A stretch of 64,000 bases of DNA from Zooshikella sp050749885 (GCF_050749885.1 NZ_JBOIUB010000006.1:62001-126000); one strand, 5' to 3'. Shown: positions 7,648 through 17,335, counted from the stretch's first letter. The notes: generated by a model from the sequence alone, not told the origin. Numbers and translations: made by a program.

Positions 7648-9267
7648 TCAGTCCTTTACACAAATGGTAGCTTCCGAAAAATAGCGTCCATTCGCACAGC
7701 GTGCACCTGTTTGGCAATGTTCATCTTGCAGACAATAACATTCCCCCCTTACATTACAACCTGGCGTTAAGTAATTACTTAACGGATCTTCACCACTTAC
7801 ACGCTCCCAAAAAGGGTTTGAAAAAGTATTGTAAGGATCAAACGCCTGTTTATATGATAGAAAATCATTCCATTTCGGATAACGAGAGGGCATATTTTCA
7901 AAAATAGCGACCGAGTTTTTTCCCCAATGTGGCCGCGCATTGTATTTTCGTAAAGATAACTGTTCCATTTCTAGATTAACAAAATAATTTTTTGGAACCT
8001 CGCTTCCTTTTTGTCGAAGTGTGTATTCAATCCCTATATATGCGGAATCTCTCCCAGCATTCATACCCAAATAGCTTGGTGATGCGTTACCAAATCTAAA
8101 ATAAATACCATTTAAAGGAAAACATGTACGAGGGTGGCTAGCAATAATTTGACGAACATCAGCAATCCAGTTTGGCAACTGTTCAATAGGAATACTCACT
8201 TCCTGCAACGCTATTGGTAACCGATCCCAAACACACTTATTCGGGTCTCTGCATTGAAAATATTGCATTCTATCAGAATATCCAATTGGATTTTTTTCAA
8301 CTTTTCCGGTATCTACACTCCTATAGTAGGATTTTGCACGCCCACTGTAGCGAATTTTAGCAGCCAAACATTGAAGGCCTGAACCAGGTAACTCATGAAG
8401 TGCATCAAATAATAATCCGAAAAAATATTCCTCAATATCAGAAATATCGGCCTGGGCATTATAAGCATTACCTGGTGTTGACAATGGGACAGGGTTATAA
8501 GTCGTCACTGTATAACGTCCAATTCCAGGAAACCATGCGATATTTGCCGAATAATTATTACGAGCTATTGGTAATACTTTATCTTCTAAGGCTGTATCAT
8601 TTTTGTAGCCATTAACCGAAGCGGCTACTTTAAAAGCATCCTCCAATTGTAAAGTCACTTCTACCACAACACCTAATACCCCTAAATTAACACGCGCTGC
8701 ATTCAACGCATCGCCCGTTAATACTCTGATATCCCCAAGCCCATCGACAATTTTTAATTCAGTAACATAATCTGCAATCATATTGCTTTTTTTGGTGAGC
8801 GTAGAGCCATGAGTACCACTGCCTAGCATTCCACCGATGGTAAATATGCCCAATTCCGTTACCATATTAACCGCTAAAGACTGAGAACGAAGAAAGTCAT
8901 TCAGTACATTAAAACGCATCCCTCCTTGTACCGTCACAGTTTTTTTCACTGCATCGAACCTAAGGAGTTTATTCATATTTTTTAATGTTATTTGTATTTC
9001 ACCATCTTTAGTACAAGCTGCATCTATTTGACTGGCAAATTTTCGATTTCCCGTCATCACTTTTCTATTGTCTTGCACTGCTTGACGAACAATGGCTTGA
9101 ACTTCTTCAATGGTAATGGGATCAAAAATAACATCTGGTCGACATACATAAGTACCCTGGTAATTTTTTAGCACTTCCTCTTCATTACTAGTCTTCAAAG
9201 CATTTGTATATTTAGAAATAGCGATAACACCCAAAATTGCTAAAAATAGCGCCCACTTAGTCTTCAT
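7648..9267 (-). CDS. Exported FAD-dependent oxidase, plant L-gulonolactone-oxidase-like
   Basis: A 539 aa protein from ATG 9267 (AAGGGA six bases upstream); an ATG seven codons earlier lacks a good ribosome site. After an N-terminal signal or anchor (ALFLAILGVIAISKYTNA) comes a PCMH/BBE-type FAD-binding domain (about 30-215) with GGMLGSGTHGS, then an ALO-type substrate domain ending in the family motif RPHWGKN. The C-terminus is cysteine-rich (CNVRGECYCLQDEHC...C...C). As I recall, plant GulLO-like oxidases carry the same kind of tail and the same N-terminal VCRP...GRKV pattern. No HxxxxC covalent-FAD signature is evident. It lies 31 bp after the carotenoid oxygenase gene. It probably oxidises an aldonolactone or other alcohol in the periplasm with oxygen as acceptor; the substrate is not known. 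Confidence 0.8.
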   Translation of the reverse strand: MKTKWALFLAILGVIAISKYTNALKTSNEEEVLKNYQGTYVCRPDVIFDPITIEEVQAIVRQAVQDNRKVMTGNRKFASQIDAACTKDGEIQITLKNMNKLLRFDAVKKTVTVQGGMRFNVLNDFLRSQSLAVNMVTELGIFTIGGMLGSGTHGSTLTKKSNMIADYVTELKIVDGLGDIRVLTGDALNAARVNLGVLGVVVEVTLQLEDAFKVAASVNGYKNDTALEDKVLPIARNNYSANIAWFPGIGRYTVTTYNPVPLSTPGNAYNAQADISDIEEYFFGLLFDALHELPGSGLQCLAAKIRYSGRAKSYYRSVDTGKVEKNPIGYSDRMQYFQCRDPNKCVWDRLPIALQEVSIPIEQLPNWIADVRQIIASHPRTCFPLNGIYFRFGNASPSYLGMNAGRDSAYIGIEYTLRQKGSEVPKNYFVNLEMEQLSLRKYNARPHWGKNSVAIFENMPSRYPKWNDFLSYKQAFDPYNTFSNPFWERVSGEDPLSNYLTPGCNVRGECYCLQDEHCQTGARCANGRYFSEATICVKD

Positions 9268-9298
9268 AACAATTCCCTTTGATCTCATTTATACATAC

Positions 9299-11146
9299 TT
9301 AAAATTTAGGAATAATATATTGATTAACAATTTTCCTAACTTCCGATGTATGAGCGTGGAGCTTTTTATTTAAGAAGTCAGTTAAATTGGATTTATAAGC
9401 CGATGAGGGACGACCATGGGCTGTAGCAGACCATAACGCATGGTTTGTCGTAGCAAAATTTAGTTTATTGCTTGCTAACATGCATATGGGGCCTTTTGCT
9501 AGGTTTTTGCTATCAAATAACCAATATTCTTTACCATTAGAGCGACCGTCAAAAGGATATTTACGAACAACGGCCGTAAATAGATAGCCATCATCTTGCT
9601 TATAAGAATTTTTTTTAGGTATAAACTGAGGTGTACGCATAACACAGTCTTCAGGAAACTGATAGGTATCCGTGATACGCATCTGACTGCAATCCATATG
9701 TATCAATGCGGAAGGAATAGTATATGAAGGTAACTGATCATTACGAAACAACCGATTAGGATAATCAGCATAAGCTTTTGCCACTCTGGTTACCAGATGC
9801 TCAGGCCGGTAGCCAACAGCAGACCAATAAATATGTTCAAATGTCTCAGGAAACTGAAAATGACCACGATACGCAGGATCATTCATATCCCAACACACTG
9901 TTTCATCACGAATTACTTTGAAGTCGTTATGTATTTCTCTGACTGAGCCTGATAAAACCTGTAGTCTCACCCTGACTAAGCCACCCACATCCACAGGCGA
10001 TACTGGATAGCCTGCTATATTAGATTTAACATGCCCACCAAAATAGCGCCTATCAAGGTAAAATTGAGGCTCAGACTTATCCATAGCCCCCAAGTACTGT
10101 CCATAAAGTGTAATTTCATTCTCATGATCATCGTAATTACACATAATATCGGAGGTATCAAAATTGAGGGTAATATAATCTGCAACCACATTTTTATTAG
10201 AAGGGTTTAAATCTTTCTTTCTAATAACCCATACCGGGGTACGATGTTGTTGTGGTGTAACTTTTCTAGAACCTAAAATGCGCGTATTTTCAACTCGGGC
10301 TGCAGTTTCGAAAATCAATATATGATGCCGAGTTACACTCAGTGAATGAGAAGTGGCCGTAATAAAAGCATTTTTTCCTGATCGACTAATAATGTTCCAT
10401 GCTTGAAACTTTCCTTGTAAGTTCCATCTAAGTACTCGTATAAAACCATCTTTAAGACCAGAATCCCCCATATTACCGCCATAATTAATGGTAATACACT
10501 CCTGCTTATTTAAATCAAAATATGGGTGACCTGTCGTTCTAACCTGAGGAAAAAGCCACTTTTCTGGGACAAAATGCTTTGCTATCGGGGGTAAACTGGT
10601 ATGCCACTCGTCTATTTCACCAATAGGCGTGGCAAGCTCTAAAGATTGGCCATCAAACTCAAAAGGAATACCGCCTTCATAACTCAAAGCAAATCGATTA
10701 TCCCCCAAATAGTTGGGCGCTGTATTGCAATAATTCATAAACCCCAGATTTGGGCTAAAATATACAGCCCCCCCTAACAGATAGAATGCATCAAGTAGTG
10801 ACGATGGGTTAATATATTTCTGAACAATCGCTGAAGGCGTTTCAATCATTTTTCGAACAAAATGAACTGAGTCAGGTTTAAAATCAACTCGGGTCAAAGC
10901 ACCTTTCCCACCAGGAGTTAAATGATTTTTTTCTAATGGAATGCCTTCTGCTATGAATACATGACCATAAATATCTTCTGGTAAGCCCCCCATAATAATA
11001 TCCATTTGACCAGAAAAGGCGTTTAAGTCACCCTTCATAATTGAGTCAGGAAATGAAGCGTCAGACTGTAAAATATTATTAGATAATGCTGCTTTAGGCA
11101 AAAATGCAGCCATAGTCGATGCTTTGACAAAATCCCTTCTTTTCAT
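9299..11146 (-). CDS. Tat-exported carotenoid oxygenase (RPE65/CCD/lignostilbene dioxygenase family)
   Basis: A 615 aa protein starting MKRRDFVKASTMAAFLPKAA, a twin-arginine signal, so it should be folded with its iron before export. The carotenoid cleavage dioxygenase seven-bladed propeller follows. The four iron-ligand histidine regions can be placed at TGHPYFD, TATSHSLSVTRH, NYDDHENE and, near the end, TTNHALWSATAHGRPS. N-terminal PEDIYGHVFIAEG is the usual family start. Enzymes of this group split a double bond of carotenoids, apocarotenoids or stilbenes with O2. It is the first gene of the operon with the FAD oxidase and the tocopherol-cyclase-like protein. A periplasmic location is unusual for the family. 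AAGGGA precedes the ATG. Confidence 0.85.
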   Translation of the reverse strand: MKRRDFVKASTMAAFLPKAALSNNILQSDASFPDSIMKGDLNAFSGQMDIIMGGLPEDIYGHVFIAEGIPLEKNHLTPGGKGALTRVDFKPDSVHFVRKMIETPSAIVQKYINPSSLLDAFYLLGGAVYFSPNLGFMNYCNTAPNYLGDNRFALSYEGGIPFEFDGQSLELATPIGEIDEWHTSLPPIAKHFVPEKWLFPQVRTTGHPYFDLNKQECITINYGGNMGDSGLKDGFIRVLRWNLQGKFQAWNIISRSGKNAFITATSHSLSVTRHHILIFETAARVENTRILGSRKVTPQQHRTPVWVIRKKDLNPSNKNVVADYITLNFDTSDIMCNYDDHENEITLYGQYLGAMDKSEPQFYLDRRYFGGHVKSNIAGYPVSPVDVGGLVRVRLQVLSGSVREIHNDFKVIRDETVCWDMNDPAYRGHFQFPETFEHIYWSAVGYRPEHLVTRVAKAYADYPNRLFRNDQLPSYTIPSALIHMDCSQMRITDTYQFPEDCVMRTPQFIPKKNSYKQDDGYLFTAVVRKYPFDGRSNGKEYWLFDSKNLAKGPICMLASNKLNFATTNHALWSATAHGRPSSAYKSNLTDFLNKKLHAHTSEVRKIVNQYIIPKF

Positions 11147-11302
11147 AAAAAATCCCTTTAGTCTAAATACTAACTATAGTGCGAACTCCAAACTTAAGGC
11201 TAAAAGACAGTGACATTTCTATTAAACAGAAGTTGACAGTTTGACTATATTTTAGATATAAAAAATCGAGGGTAAGTGACATCCTTATTAAGGAGTATCA
11301 AC

Positions 11303-11794
11303 GTGGAAATAACAATAAGACACAGTGAAGCTAATGATATTAACGCCATTAAGAAAATTTATGAGCAACTCTCTTGTTTTACCGGCACACTTCAGCTCCC
11401 TTTTCCTTCTGAACAGCTTTGGGAAAAACGTTTAACGCAACTTGATAATGGTGTATATAGCCTGGTCGCAGAAGTTGAGGGTAAAATCATTGGACAGCTT
11501 GGTCTAACAGTTAATCCATCTCCTCGACGCAAACATGTGGCAAGCATAGGTATGGCTGTCAGTGAAGAGTTTCAAAATAAAGGTGCAGGTTCTGCACTTT
11601 TAAACGCAGCAATTGAGCTTTCAACCAAATGGTTAGCTATCAAACGTATTGAGTTAGAAGTGTACACGAATAATGAACCAGCCATTAAGCTCTATAAAAA
11701 ACTAGGGTTTAACATTGAAGGAACTGCAAAAGCATTTGCTTATAAAAATGGTGAGTATGCAGATGTTTTTTTAATGGCTAGGGTTAGCCTATAG
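11303..11794 (+). CDS. GNAT acetyltransferase, YhhY/AaaT-like
   Basis: A 163 aa acetyltransferase that I start at GTG 11303 because AAGGAG lies seven bases upstream; it then begins VEITIRHSEANDINAIKKIY, matching the start of E. coli YhhY. Further shared features are the TLQLPFPSEQLWEKRL segment, PRRKHVASIGMAVSEEFQNK, the acetyl-CoA loop NKGAGSALL, RIELEVYTNNEPAIKLYKKL and the end GEYADVFLMARV. YhhY (AaaT) acetylates certain amino acids such as methionine and phenylalanine. It is divergent from the carotenoid oxygenase operon and has no other partner. Confidence 0.85.
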   Translation: MEITIRHSEANDINAIKKIYEQLSCFTGTLQLPFPSEQLWEKRLTQLDNGVYSLVAEVEGKIIGQLGLTVNPSPRRKHVASIGMAVSEEFQNKGAGSALLNAAIELSTKWLAIKRIELEVYTNNEPAIKLYKKLGFNIEGTAKAFAYKNGEYADVFLMARVSL

Positions 11795-11872
11795 TTTCTT
11801 TTTTAATTTTTCATAGTAGATATGATCAACTGCCCCCTATCAAAATAACTCATCGAGGGCAGTTGATTATAT

Positions 11873-13348
11873 TTAAGCTATTTCCAGACTGGCATTTTCA
11901 CTTACCGCTTTTACACTTTCACCATAAACTGGACGAAGTGCTCTTGCAACATCAGTTCGAGTGATCAAACCAATTAGTTTACCCTCTTCAACCACAGGCA
12001 ATATATGTGGACGAGCAACTTTCATTTGTTTTGCCCGCTCATCTAACGATAATGTAGATAAATGTGTAGCGATTCCACTGTCTGTGACAGGAAATAATTT
12101 TTCCTTATCAATACACATAAACTCTACTAAATCAACTAATGAATCATTAGCATTAATCGCTATTATATTTCTGCTCATTAAGTCGACCACTTTTTGGTTT
12201 TCAACTGGAATATAACCCTGACACCAAAGATCAACCAGTACATCATGTAATGAAAAAAAGCCTACTAGTTGACCTTCATTATCAATAACAGGTGCACCTT
12301 CTAAATTGCACTCCACTAATTTATCTATCGCAACAGCTGTAGGCATATCTACTTTAAGCGAAAAAACAGAATGTTGTAGTATTGATTTAACGGTTTGTTT
12401 TGTGCTCATCACAGAGATCTCCTTTGCGGGCAATTTTTGCGTAGATTGGGTCTTTATTACTGAAACATTGGAAGATACAGTTACAGTTTTATATTGGGTT
12501 TTCCGGTAAATAAACCAGTTCGACAAGCCGACTAATACTGCTCCGCCAACAATATTGCCTAATGTAACAGGAATTAAGTTAGCAGAAATAAATTGCATCC
12601 AATTTAAATCAGCAAATTGCTCTGGACTTAAACCCACTTGAGTCCAGAACTCAGGAGGCGCTATACTTTGAATACTGATACCCAATGGCACCATAAACAT
12701 ATTAGCTACACAGTGCTCAAAACCACTACTGACAAACATGGCAACAGGCATAATCACCATAAAAGCTTTCGTCAAAGCATTTGTAGCACTAAAGCTCATC
12801 CATATAGCAAGACATACCAGGAGATTACATAACACACCTAATGCAAAAGCCTGAATAGGTGTATGATGCAACTTATGTTGTGCAATCATTAATGCATTCA
12901 CACCCCACTGCCCATGATCCATTTGGTAAAGACATGCAGCCGTTACCAAAATCAACAGTAAAGATGCACCAATAAAATTGCCAAAATAAACCTTACCCCA
13001 AATAGAAAGCATTTTTTTAAATGAAATTTGTTTATTGGCTACTGCAATACTAGACAAAACCGTACTCGTAAAAAGTTCACCACCACAAATAACAATTAAA
13101 ATTAGCCCTAAACTAAATGCCAATCCACCAGCAAGATGGCTTAACCCCCAACCTACCTGCTCAGAACTACCGGTTGTTACCGTAATATAAAAGAGAAAGG
13201 CCAAGCCAATAAATAGTCCAGCCATAATCGCCAGACAAATGCACATTGTTGTGCTTTTACTTGTTTTACTTAACGCATATTTTTCAGCTTCTCCCATCAT
13301 TTCCGGTGGTGAATAATATTGTTTAGATAATGAGCTAGGTACTGACAT
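11873..13348 (-). CDS. Formate/nitrite-type (FNT) channel fused to a CBS domain pair
   Basis: A 491 aa membrane protein with two parts. Residues about 1-285 form a FocA/NirC-type pentameric channel: N-terminal PPEMMGEAEKYALSKT, then six membrane spans with CGGELFTSTV, FGNFIGA, LGVLCNLLVCLAIWMS and the GFEHCVANMF motif carrying the central histidine. Residues about 325-480 hold two CBS domains (VECNLEGAPVIDNEGQLVGF and HILPVVEEGKLIGLITRTDV), which usually bind adenosyl nucleotides. The start at ATG 13348 is supported by AGGAG; ten extra codons upstream lack support. The fusion suggests anion flux gated by energy charge, which is inference. A LysR gene is transcribed divergently 260 bp away. 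Confidence 0.9.
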   Translation of the reverse strand: MSVPSSLSKQYYSPPEMMGEAEKYALSKTSKSTTMCICLAIMAGLFIGLAFLFYITVTTGSSEQVGWGLSHLAGGLAFSLGLILIVICGGELFTSTVLSSIAVANKQISFKKMLSIWGKVYFGNFIGASLLLILVTAACLYQMDHGQWGVNALMIAQHKLHHTPIQAFALGVLCNLLVCLAIWMSFSATNALTKAFMVIMPVAMFVSSGFEHCVANMFMVPLGISIQSIAPPEFWTQVGLSPEQFADLNWMQFISANLIPVTLGNIVGGAVLVGLSNWFIYRKTQYKTVTVSSNVSVIKTQSTQKLPAKEISVMSTKQTVKSILQHSVFSLKVDMPTAVAIDKLVECNLEGAPVIDNEGQLVGFFSLHDVLVDLWCQGYIPVENQKVVDLMSRNIIAINANDSLVDLVEFMCIDKEKLFPVTDSGIATHLSTLSLDERAKQMKVARPHILPVVEEGKLIGLITRTDVARALRPVYGESVKAVSENASLEIA

Positions 13349-13607
13349 AGATACTCCTCGCCCGTCTATACATAACATGTCTCCTTTACAACATTGTACT
13401 AAGTCAGCAGCTGCTAGATCTTTAGGCCTTAATTAAGGTTACGGAGGAATTAGTCTCAGGTAAAATTCATAATTCTGAGGCATTACATAAACATTATTGA
13501 TAGAGTAAAAATTGCGTGTACAATAGAATGTAATTTTTTATTTGAAAGCCTTTCAAAATATACACTTTGCAAAAGGCTAGCTATATATTTACGTTTAAGG
13601 TAAGAAC

Positions 13608-14513
13608 GTGCGTTATTCATTAAAGCAATTAGCAGTATTTGATGCTGTTGCAGATTCAGGTAGTGTCAGCCAAGCAGCCGAAAAGTTGTCACTCACCCAA
13701 TCCGCTACCAGTATGTCCCTTGCCCAGCTTGAGAAAATTCTGGGACATCCTCTATTTGAACGTCAAGGAAAGATGATGACGCTGACACACTGGGGTATGT
13801 GGTTGAGACCTAAGGCCAAAAAGCTCTTACAAGATGCGCAGCAAATTGAGTACGGTTTTCATGGGCAGCACCTCTTCAGCGGTGAAATCAAGCTTGGTGC
13901 CAGTCAAACGCCTGCAGAGCATCTTGTACCAGACCTTATCAGTATTATTGATAATGACTTTCCAAAAATTCGAATCACTTTGGGTGTTCAAAGCACGGAT
14001 AGCATCATTAATGGCATTCTCGACTATCAGTACGATTTAGGCATTATAGAAGGCCGCTGTGATGATAACCGTATAGCTCAAGAAGTCTGGTGCAGAGATC
14101 ATTTAACGGTTGTTGCCGCCTCTCATCACCCTTTTGCCCAATGCAAACAGGTGAGCTTAGCCCAACTGGAGCAAGCAAAATGGGTATTACGAGAGCACGG
14201 TTCTGGCACTCGAAAAGTTTTTGATAGTTCTATTCACCATTTAATAACGGATCTTGATGTCTGGCGGGAATACGAACACGTCCCTGTATTGCGCAGCATG
14301 GTTGCTAATGGGCCTTATCTTACCTGCCTGCCTTATTTGGATGTTGAGCAATTTATTGAACGAGGCCAACTGGTTGCACTCAATGTTCCAGAGCTTAATA
14401 TGGAACGAACATTATCATTTATATGGCGTATCGATATGGTTGAAAACCCATTAACTGAGTGCCTTAAACGTGAAGGTCTTAGGATGATGAAAAATAAACC
14501 TAGCGTGCTATAG
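13608..14513 (+). CDS. LysR-family regulator, YeiE/CysB-like branch
   Basis: A 301 aa regulator starting at GTG 13608 after TAAGG. The N-terminal helix-turn-helix reads VADSGSVSQAAEKLSLTQSA, followed by ATSMSLAQLEKILGHPLFER. The effector domain starts GEIKLGASQTPAEHLVPDLI and contains WVLREHGSGTRKVFD, the R-E-x-GSGTR motif common to the YeiE and CbbR-like LysR proteins that sense small anions. It diverges from the FNT-CBS channel, so it is the likely regulator of that channel. A TACAAT at about 13517-13522 in the shared intergenic region could be a -10. The ligand is unknown. Confidence 0.85.
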   Translation: MRYSLKQLAVFDAVADSGSVSQAAEKLSLTQSATSMSLAQLEKILGHPLFERQGKMMTLTHWGMWLRPKAKKLLQDAQQIEYGFHGQHLFSGEIKLGASQTPAEHLVPDLISIIDNDFPKIRITLGVQSTDSIINGILDYQYDLGIIEGRCDDNRIAQEVWCRDHLTVVAASHHPFAQCKQVSLAQLEQAKWVLREHGSGTRKVFDSSIHHLITDLDVWREYEHVPVLRSMVANGPYLTCLPYLDVEQFIERGQLVALNVPELNMERTLSFIWRIDMVENPLTECLKREGLRMMKNKPSVL

Positions 14514-14987
14514 CCCCACCCTGTTCAAGTTTTAATCACAATTAAAAGCCACTTCATCTCTTAAATCAGATGAAGTGCTTTCTAATTATTAACTATAAAG
14601 CTTACTCTGCCTTACAAACAAACCTCAACTAAAGTATAGTCTTATACTTCCCATAAAATAAATTAATTACATTTTTGTAAACTTCGATGTAATATTTTTA
14701 CACTTAATTCACACCGGTTTACACATCTAACATACCTTTTGAAAAATAATCAACACACAATACCCCCATAAATCCATCAAATCCTCTAACATCTATCGCT
14801 TAAAAAGAAAAAATAATTACGCTTTTATTATCCTCTTCTCTAAAAAGAAAATTTACACTCATATTTTTACATTAGAATAAACAACGAGATTTATAGACTT
14901 CCAAAGCAAGGCATATATTTTGCTCTTCCCACCATTGAAAAAATCATCTAATAAAACTTATTTTTCTATTTTTTAGCGAGCATTCCA
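14514..14987. other. Intergenic region, terminator at its left end, otherwise nothing recognised
   Basis: After the LysR terminator (14546-14585) there are about 400 bp of very AT-rich sequence leading to the PEP-CTERM gene. It presumably holds that gene's promoter. No open frame or RNA structure that I would defend is visible. Confidence 0.5.
14546..14585 (+). terminator. Probable terminator after the YeiE-like LysR gene
   Basis: CACTTCATCT (14550-14559) pairs with AGATGAAGTG (14568-14577); the flanks AAG and CTT extend the stem past one bulged base, and a T-rich stretch follows. Confidence 0.7.
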
Positions 14988-15953
14988 ATGAAGAAAATAC
15001 GATATAATTTGGCTTATAGTATACTGGCTTTTTTTGTCTTGCCTTCTGGTTCACTCCTATCAACTCAAGTTCAAGCCGATGTTATTTCTAAATCTAATGG
15101 AAATATCACTCAAAATTCTCTTGGAAATCATAACCGCAACCCTAAACAAGGCACCTATAGATTAAAAGCTATTGCAGAGGTTACCCCCCCAGTAAACAGT
15201 CCAGACCAAGGTCCTATTAACCCTAATTATACTGCAGTACCTGCACCAACCCCAGGAACACCCAACCCTTCTAATTCAGACAATTTGTCAAACACAGATA
15301 GTGAGCAACGCTTAAAAGCTGATAGTGATGCTAAAATTCAATATAACAATGCTATTTGGACATCAAAAGGCTCAACAGCTACTGTAACCCTCGTTAATAC
15401 TCCCAAAAATGTCGATGAATCAGGTAAAGCAAGAGCCGAAGTTTCCGACCCTTGGTTTTGGGAGGCTATTGATGTTGATGAGTCTATTATGTTTACAGAA
15501 ACTTGGGAAGCGGGCACATCCATTACGGCATTTAATGACGAAGGAGGCGAAGCAAGTGCATCACTTCAAGCCAACTTTTCTACAGACCTTGACGATTTAG
15601 GCGAATTATGGCGTTTTAGCTGGAGTACTGATGCAAAGACCCCTGGTGTTTCTCTTTTAGATATTGTGACTAATCCTATTTTAGGCTTAAATGACTTATT
15701 GCTAGAAACAAATTTTCTTAGCCTTGTTTCAAGTGATCCATTAACAGGAGTTAGCACTCTCACTGCCGATTTTTCTTTCTCTTACAGCTTAATAATACCC
15801 GCTAATGAAACACCCACATGGACTGGAGACCATATACTTGAAGCAACGGCTACTACAATCCCAGAACCATCAACTTACACTCTTTTGTTATTAAGTGCTC
15901 TTTGTACAAACTACTTAAGACGCAAAAAGAAAACACCGATTTTAGCAGCATAA
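14988..15953 (+). CDS. PEP-CTERM sorted exported protein
   Basis: A 321 aa protein with an N-terminal signal peptide ending near VQADV and a classical PEP-CTERM tail at about residues 292-316: TIPEPSTYTLLLLSALC and then YLRRKKK. This signal is recognised by exosortase (EpsH/XrtA), which anchors or releases the protein at the cell surface, often in organisms that make an exopolysaccharide biofilm. The mature region has a proline-rich linker (about 65-100, TPPVNSPDQGPINPNYTAV) and an acidic beta-rich body. No enzyme motif is visible. No exosortase is in the window. A second PEP-CTERM protein lies at 53031-53843. Confidence 0.85.
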   Translation: MKKIRYNLAYSILAFFVLPSGSLLSTQVQADVISKSNGNITQNSLGNHNRNPKQGTYRLKAIAEVTPPVNSPDQGPINPNYTAVPAPTPGTPNPSNSDNLSNTDSEQRLKADSDAKIQYNNAIWTSKGSTATVTLVNTPKNVDESGKARAEVSDPWFWEAIDVDESIMFTETWEAGTSITAFNDEGGEASASLQANFSTDLDDLGELWRFSWSTDAKTPGVSLLDIVTNPILGLNDLLLETNFLSLVSSDPLTGVSTLTADFSFSYSLIIPANETPTWTGDHILEATATTIPEPSTYTLLLLSALCTNYLRRKKKTPILAA

Positions 15954-16035
15954 TTTATTAAATTATTACAAAAAATCAATATATTTAGTTAGCGCTAGGG
16001 ATAGCGCAAAATATAATGTATCAATTTATATACAG

Positions 16036-17283
16036 CTAACGCTTGCCATGCGCTAATTTAATGGCATCAGGATGCAAGCGTAAACGCCACATAGCAATTA
16101 CACCTAAAAAAGGTCCTATCGCCAAAAATGCAAAAGCATAATGCCAGCTTGTATATTCAACCCACAAGGGAAGTAAATGGATGGTAATCAATGTTAAAAG
16201 AAAGCCAACTGATGTCTGAACTGTTAACATTGTTCCTCGATAAGCGGGTTCTGATAATTCCACAATGCAAGAAGAAAACTGGGCAGAATCAGCGACAATA
16301 GCAATACCCCACACAATGCAAAGTGCTGTTAACAACCAGGGATTTCCGCCAAATAAAAAACCAACCAACAAAGCACAACTACCACTGATGAGCATTGCTA
16401 AAATAGTGAGTGTCGTTCTGCCTAATTTATCAGCAAATAGCCCACCCAATAAACAACCTAAAGCACCTGCAGCAATGACCAAAAATGTAGCAGTATTCGC
16501 ATAGAAACGAGCAATATCTTCAATCAAATGTAGCTTACTAAAACTTGCATGAAAAAAAACACCTATCCACGCCCACATAGCATACAGTTCCCACATATGA
16601 CCAAAGTAACCTAAATTGGCTAATCGAAGCGATTTATCCTGCCAAGCTCGTAAGCCCATTTTCCAGTGGAATACGGAAGCGATACTATGCTGAGGCCCTA
16701 ACCCAACAAAATGAATTAAACCACCAGCAATGAGTGCACATATTGAAGCTATTTGGATAGTCAGCTGCCAATCAATACCTCCTATGGCGTTAAATAAATG
16801 AGGTGATGCTGAACCCAGTGTTAATGCGCCAACCAATAATCCTATTAATAACCCCGTATCTTTTTCAGCCCAACTCGCAGCAATTCTCATCCCTACTGGG
16901 TATAATCCAGCCATACATATGCCTGTCGAAAAGCGACAAAAAATCACCCACCAGGAGGTAGGATCAACAAGCAATATGCTGCCATTACATGCTGCAGCCA
17001 CTAATGCTGAAACAGAGAAAAAACGCCTGGGATCAAATCGATCTGACAGTCCTAATAAAGCACTCAACAGAGTACCAAACACAAACCCCACGGCAACACC
17101 ACTACTAAATAATGATGCTTGCCAATCACCTAACTGATATTCACTACGTAAAATGGGTACAATAGCTGTTGCCGAAAACCAAAGTGTTAAAGCGAAAACC
17201 TCACAAAGAATTAAAATACCTATCGACGTCCACTTTGATGATATCACTCGTGTATAAGCAGTCCTTTGCTCAAGCATAGGCAT
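16036..17283 (-). CDS. Major facilitator superfamily transporter
   Basis: A 415 aa protein with twelve predicted spans and MFS hallmarks: ALTLWFSATAIVPILRSEYQ in helix 1, the loop between helices 2 and 3 with LSDRFDPRRFF, GICMAGLYPVGMRIAASWAE in helix 4, and a second half beginning WAWIGVFFHASFS. The start is ATG 17283 with AAGGAA seven bases upstream. It lies 52 bp downstream of the DUF2182 gene on the same strand, so the two are likely co-transcribed with DUF1326. The substrate cannot be read from the sequence; a drug-type or nitrate-type export role is only guesswork. Confidence 0.85.
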   Translation of the reverse strand: MPMLEQRTAYTRVISSKWTSIGILILCEVFALTLWFSATAIVPILRSEYQLGDWQASLFSSGVAVGFVFGTLLSALLGLSDRFDPRRFFSVSALVAAACNGSILLVDPTSWWVIFCRFSTGICMAGLYPVGMRIAASWAEKDTGLLIGLLVGALTLGSASPHLFNAIGGIDWQLTIQIASICALIAGGLIHFVGLGPQHSIASVFHWKMGLRAWQDKSLRLANLGYFGHMWELYAMWAWIGVFFHASFSKLHLIEDIARFYANTATFLVIAAGALGCLLGGLFADKLGRTTLTILAMLISGSCALLVGFLFGGNPWLLTALCIVWGIAIVADSAQFSSCIVELSEPAYRGTMLTVQTSVGFLLTLITIHLLPLWVEYTSWHYAFAFLAIGPFLGVIAMWRLRLHPDAIKLAHGKR

Positions 17284-17335
17284 TAAAAATTCCTTATTTA
17301 TTAGAATAATGTGTGGTGTTTTTTAAGGGAGTTAA

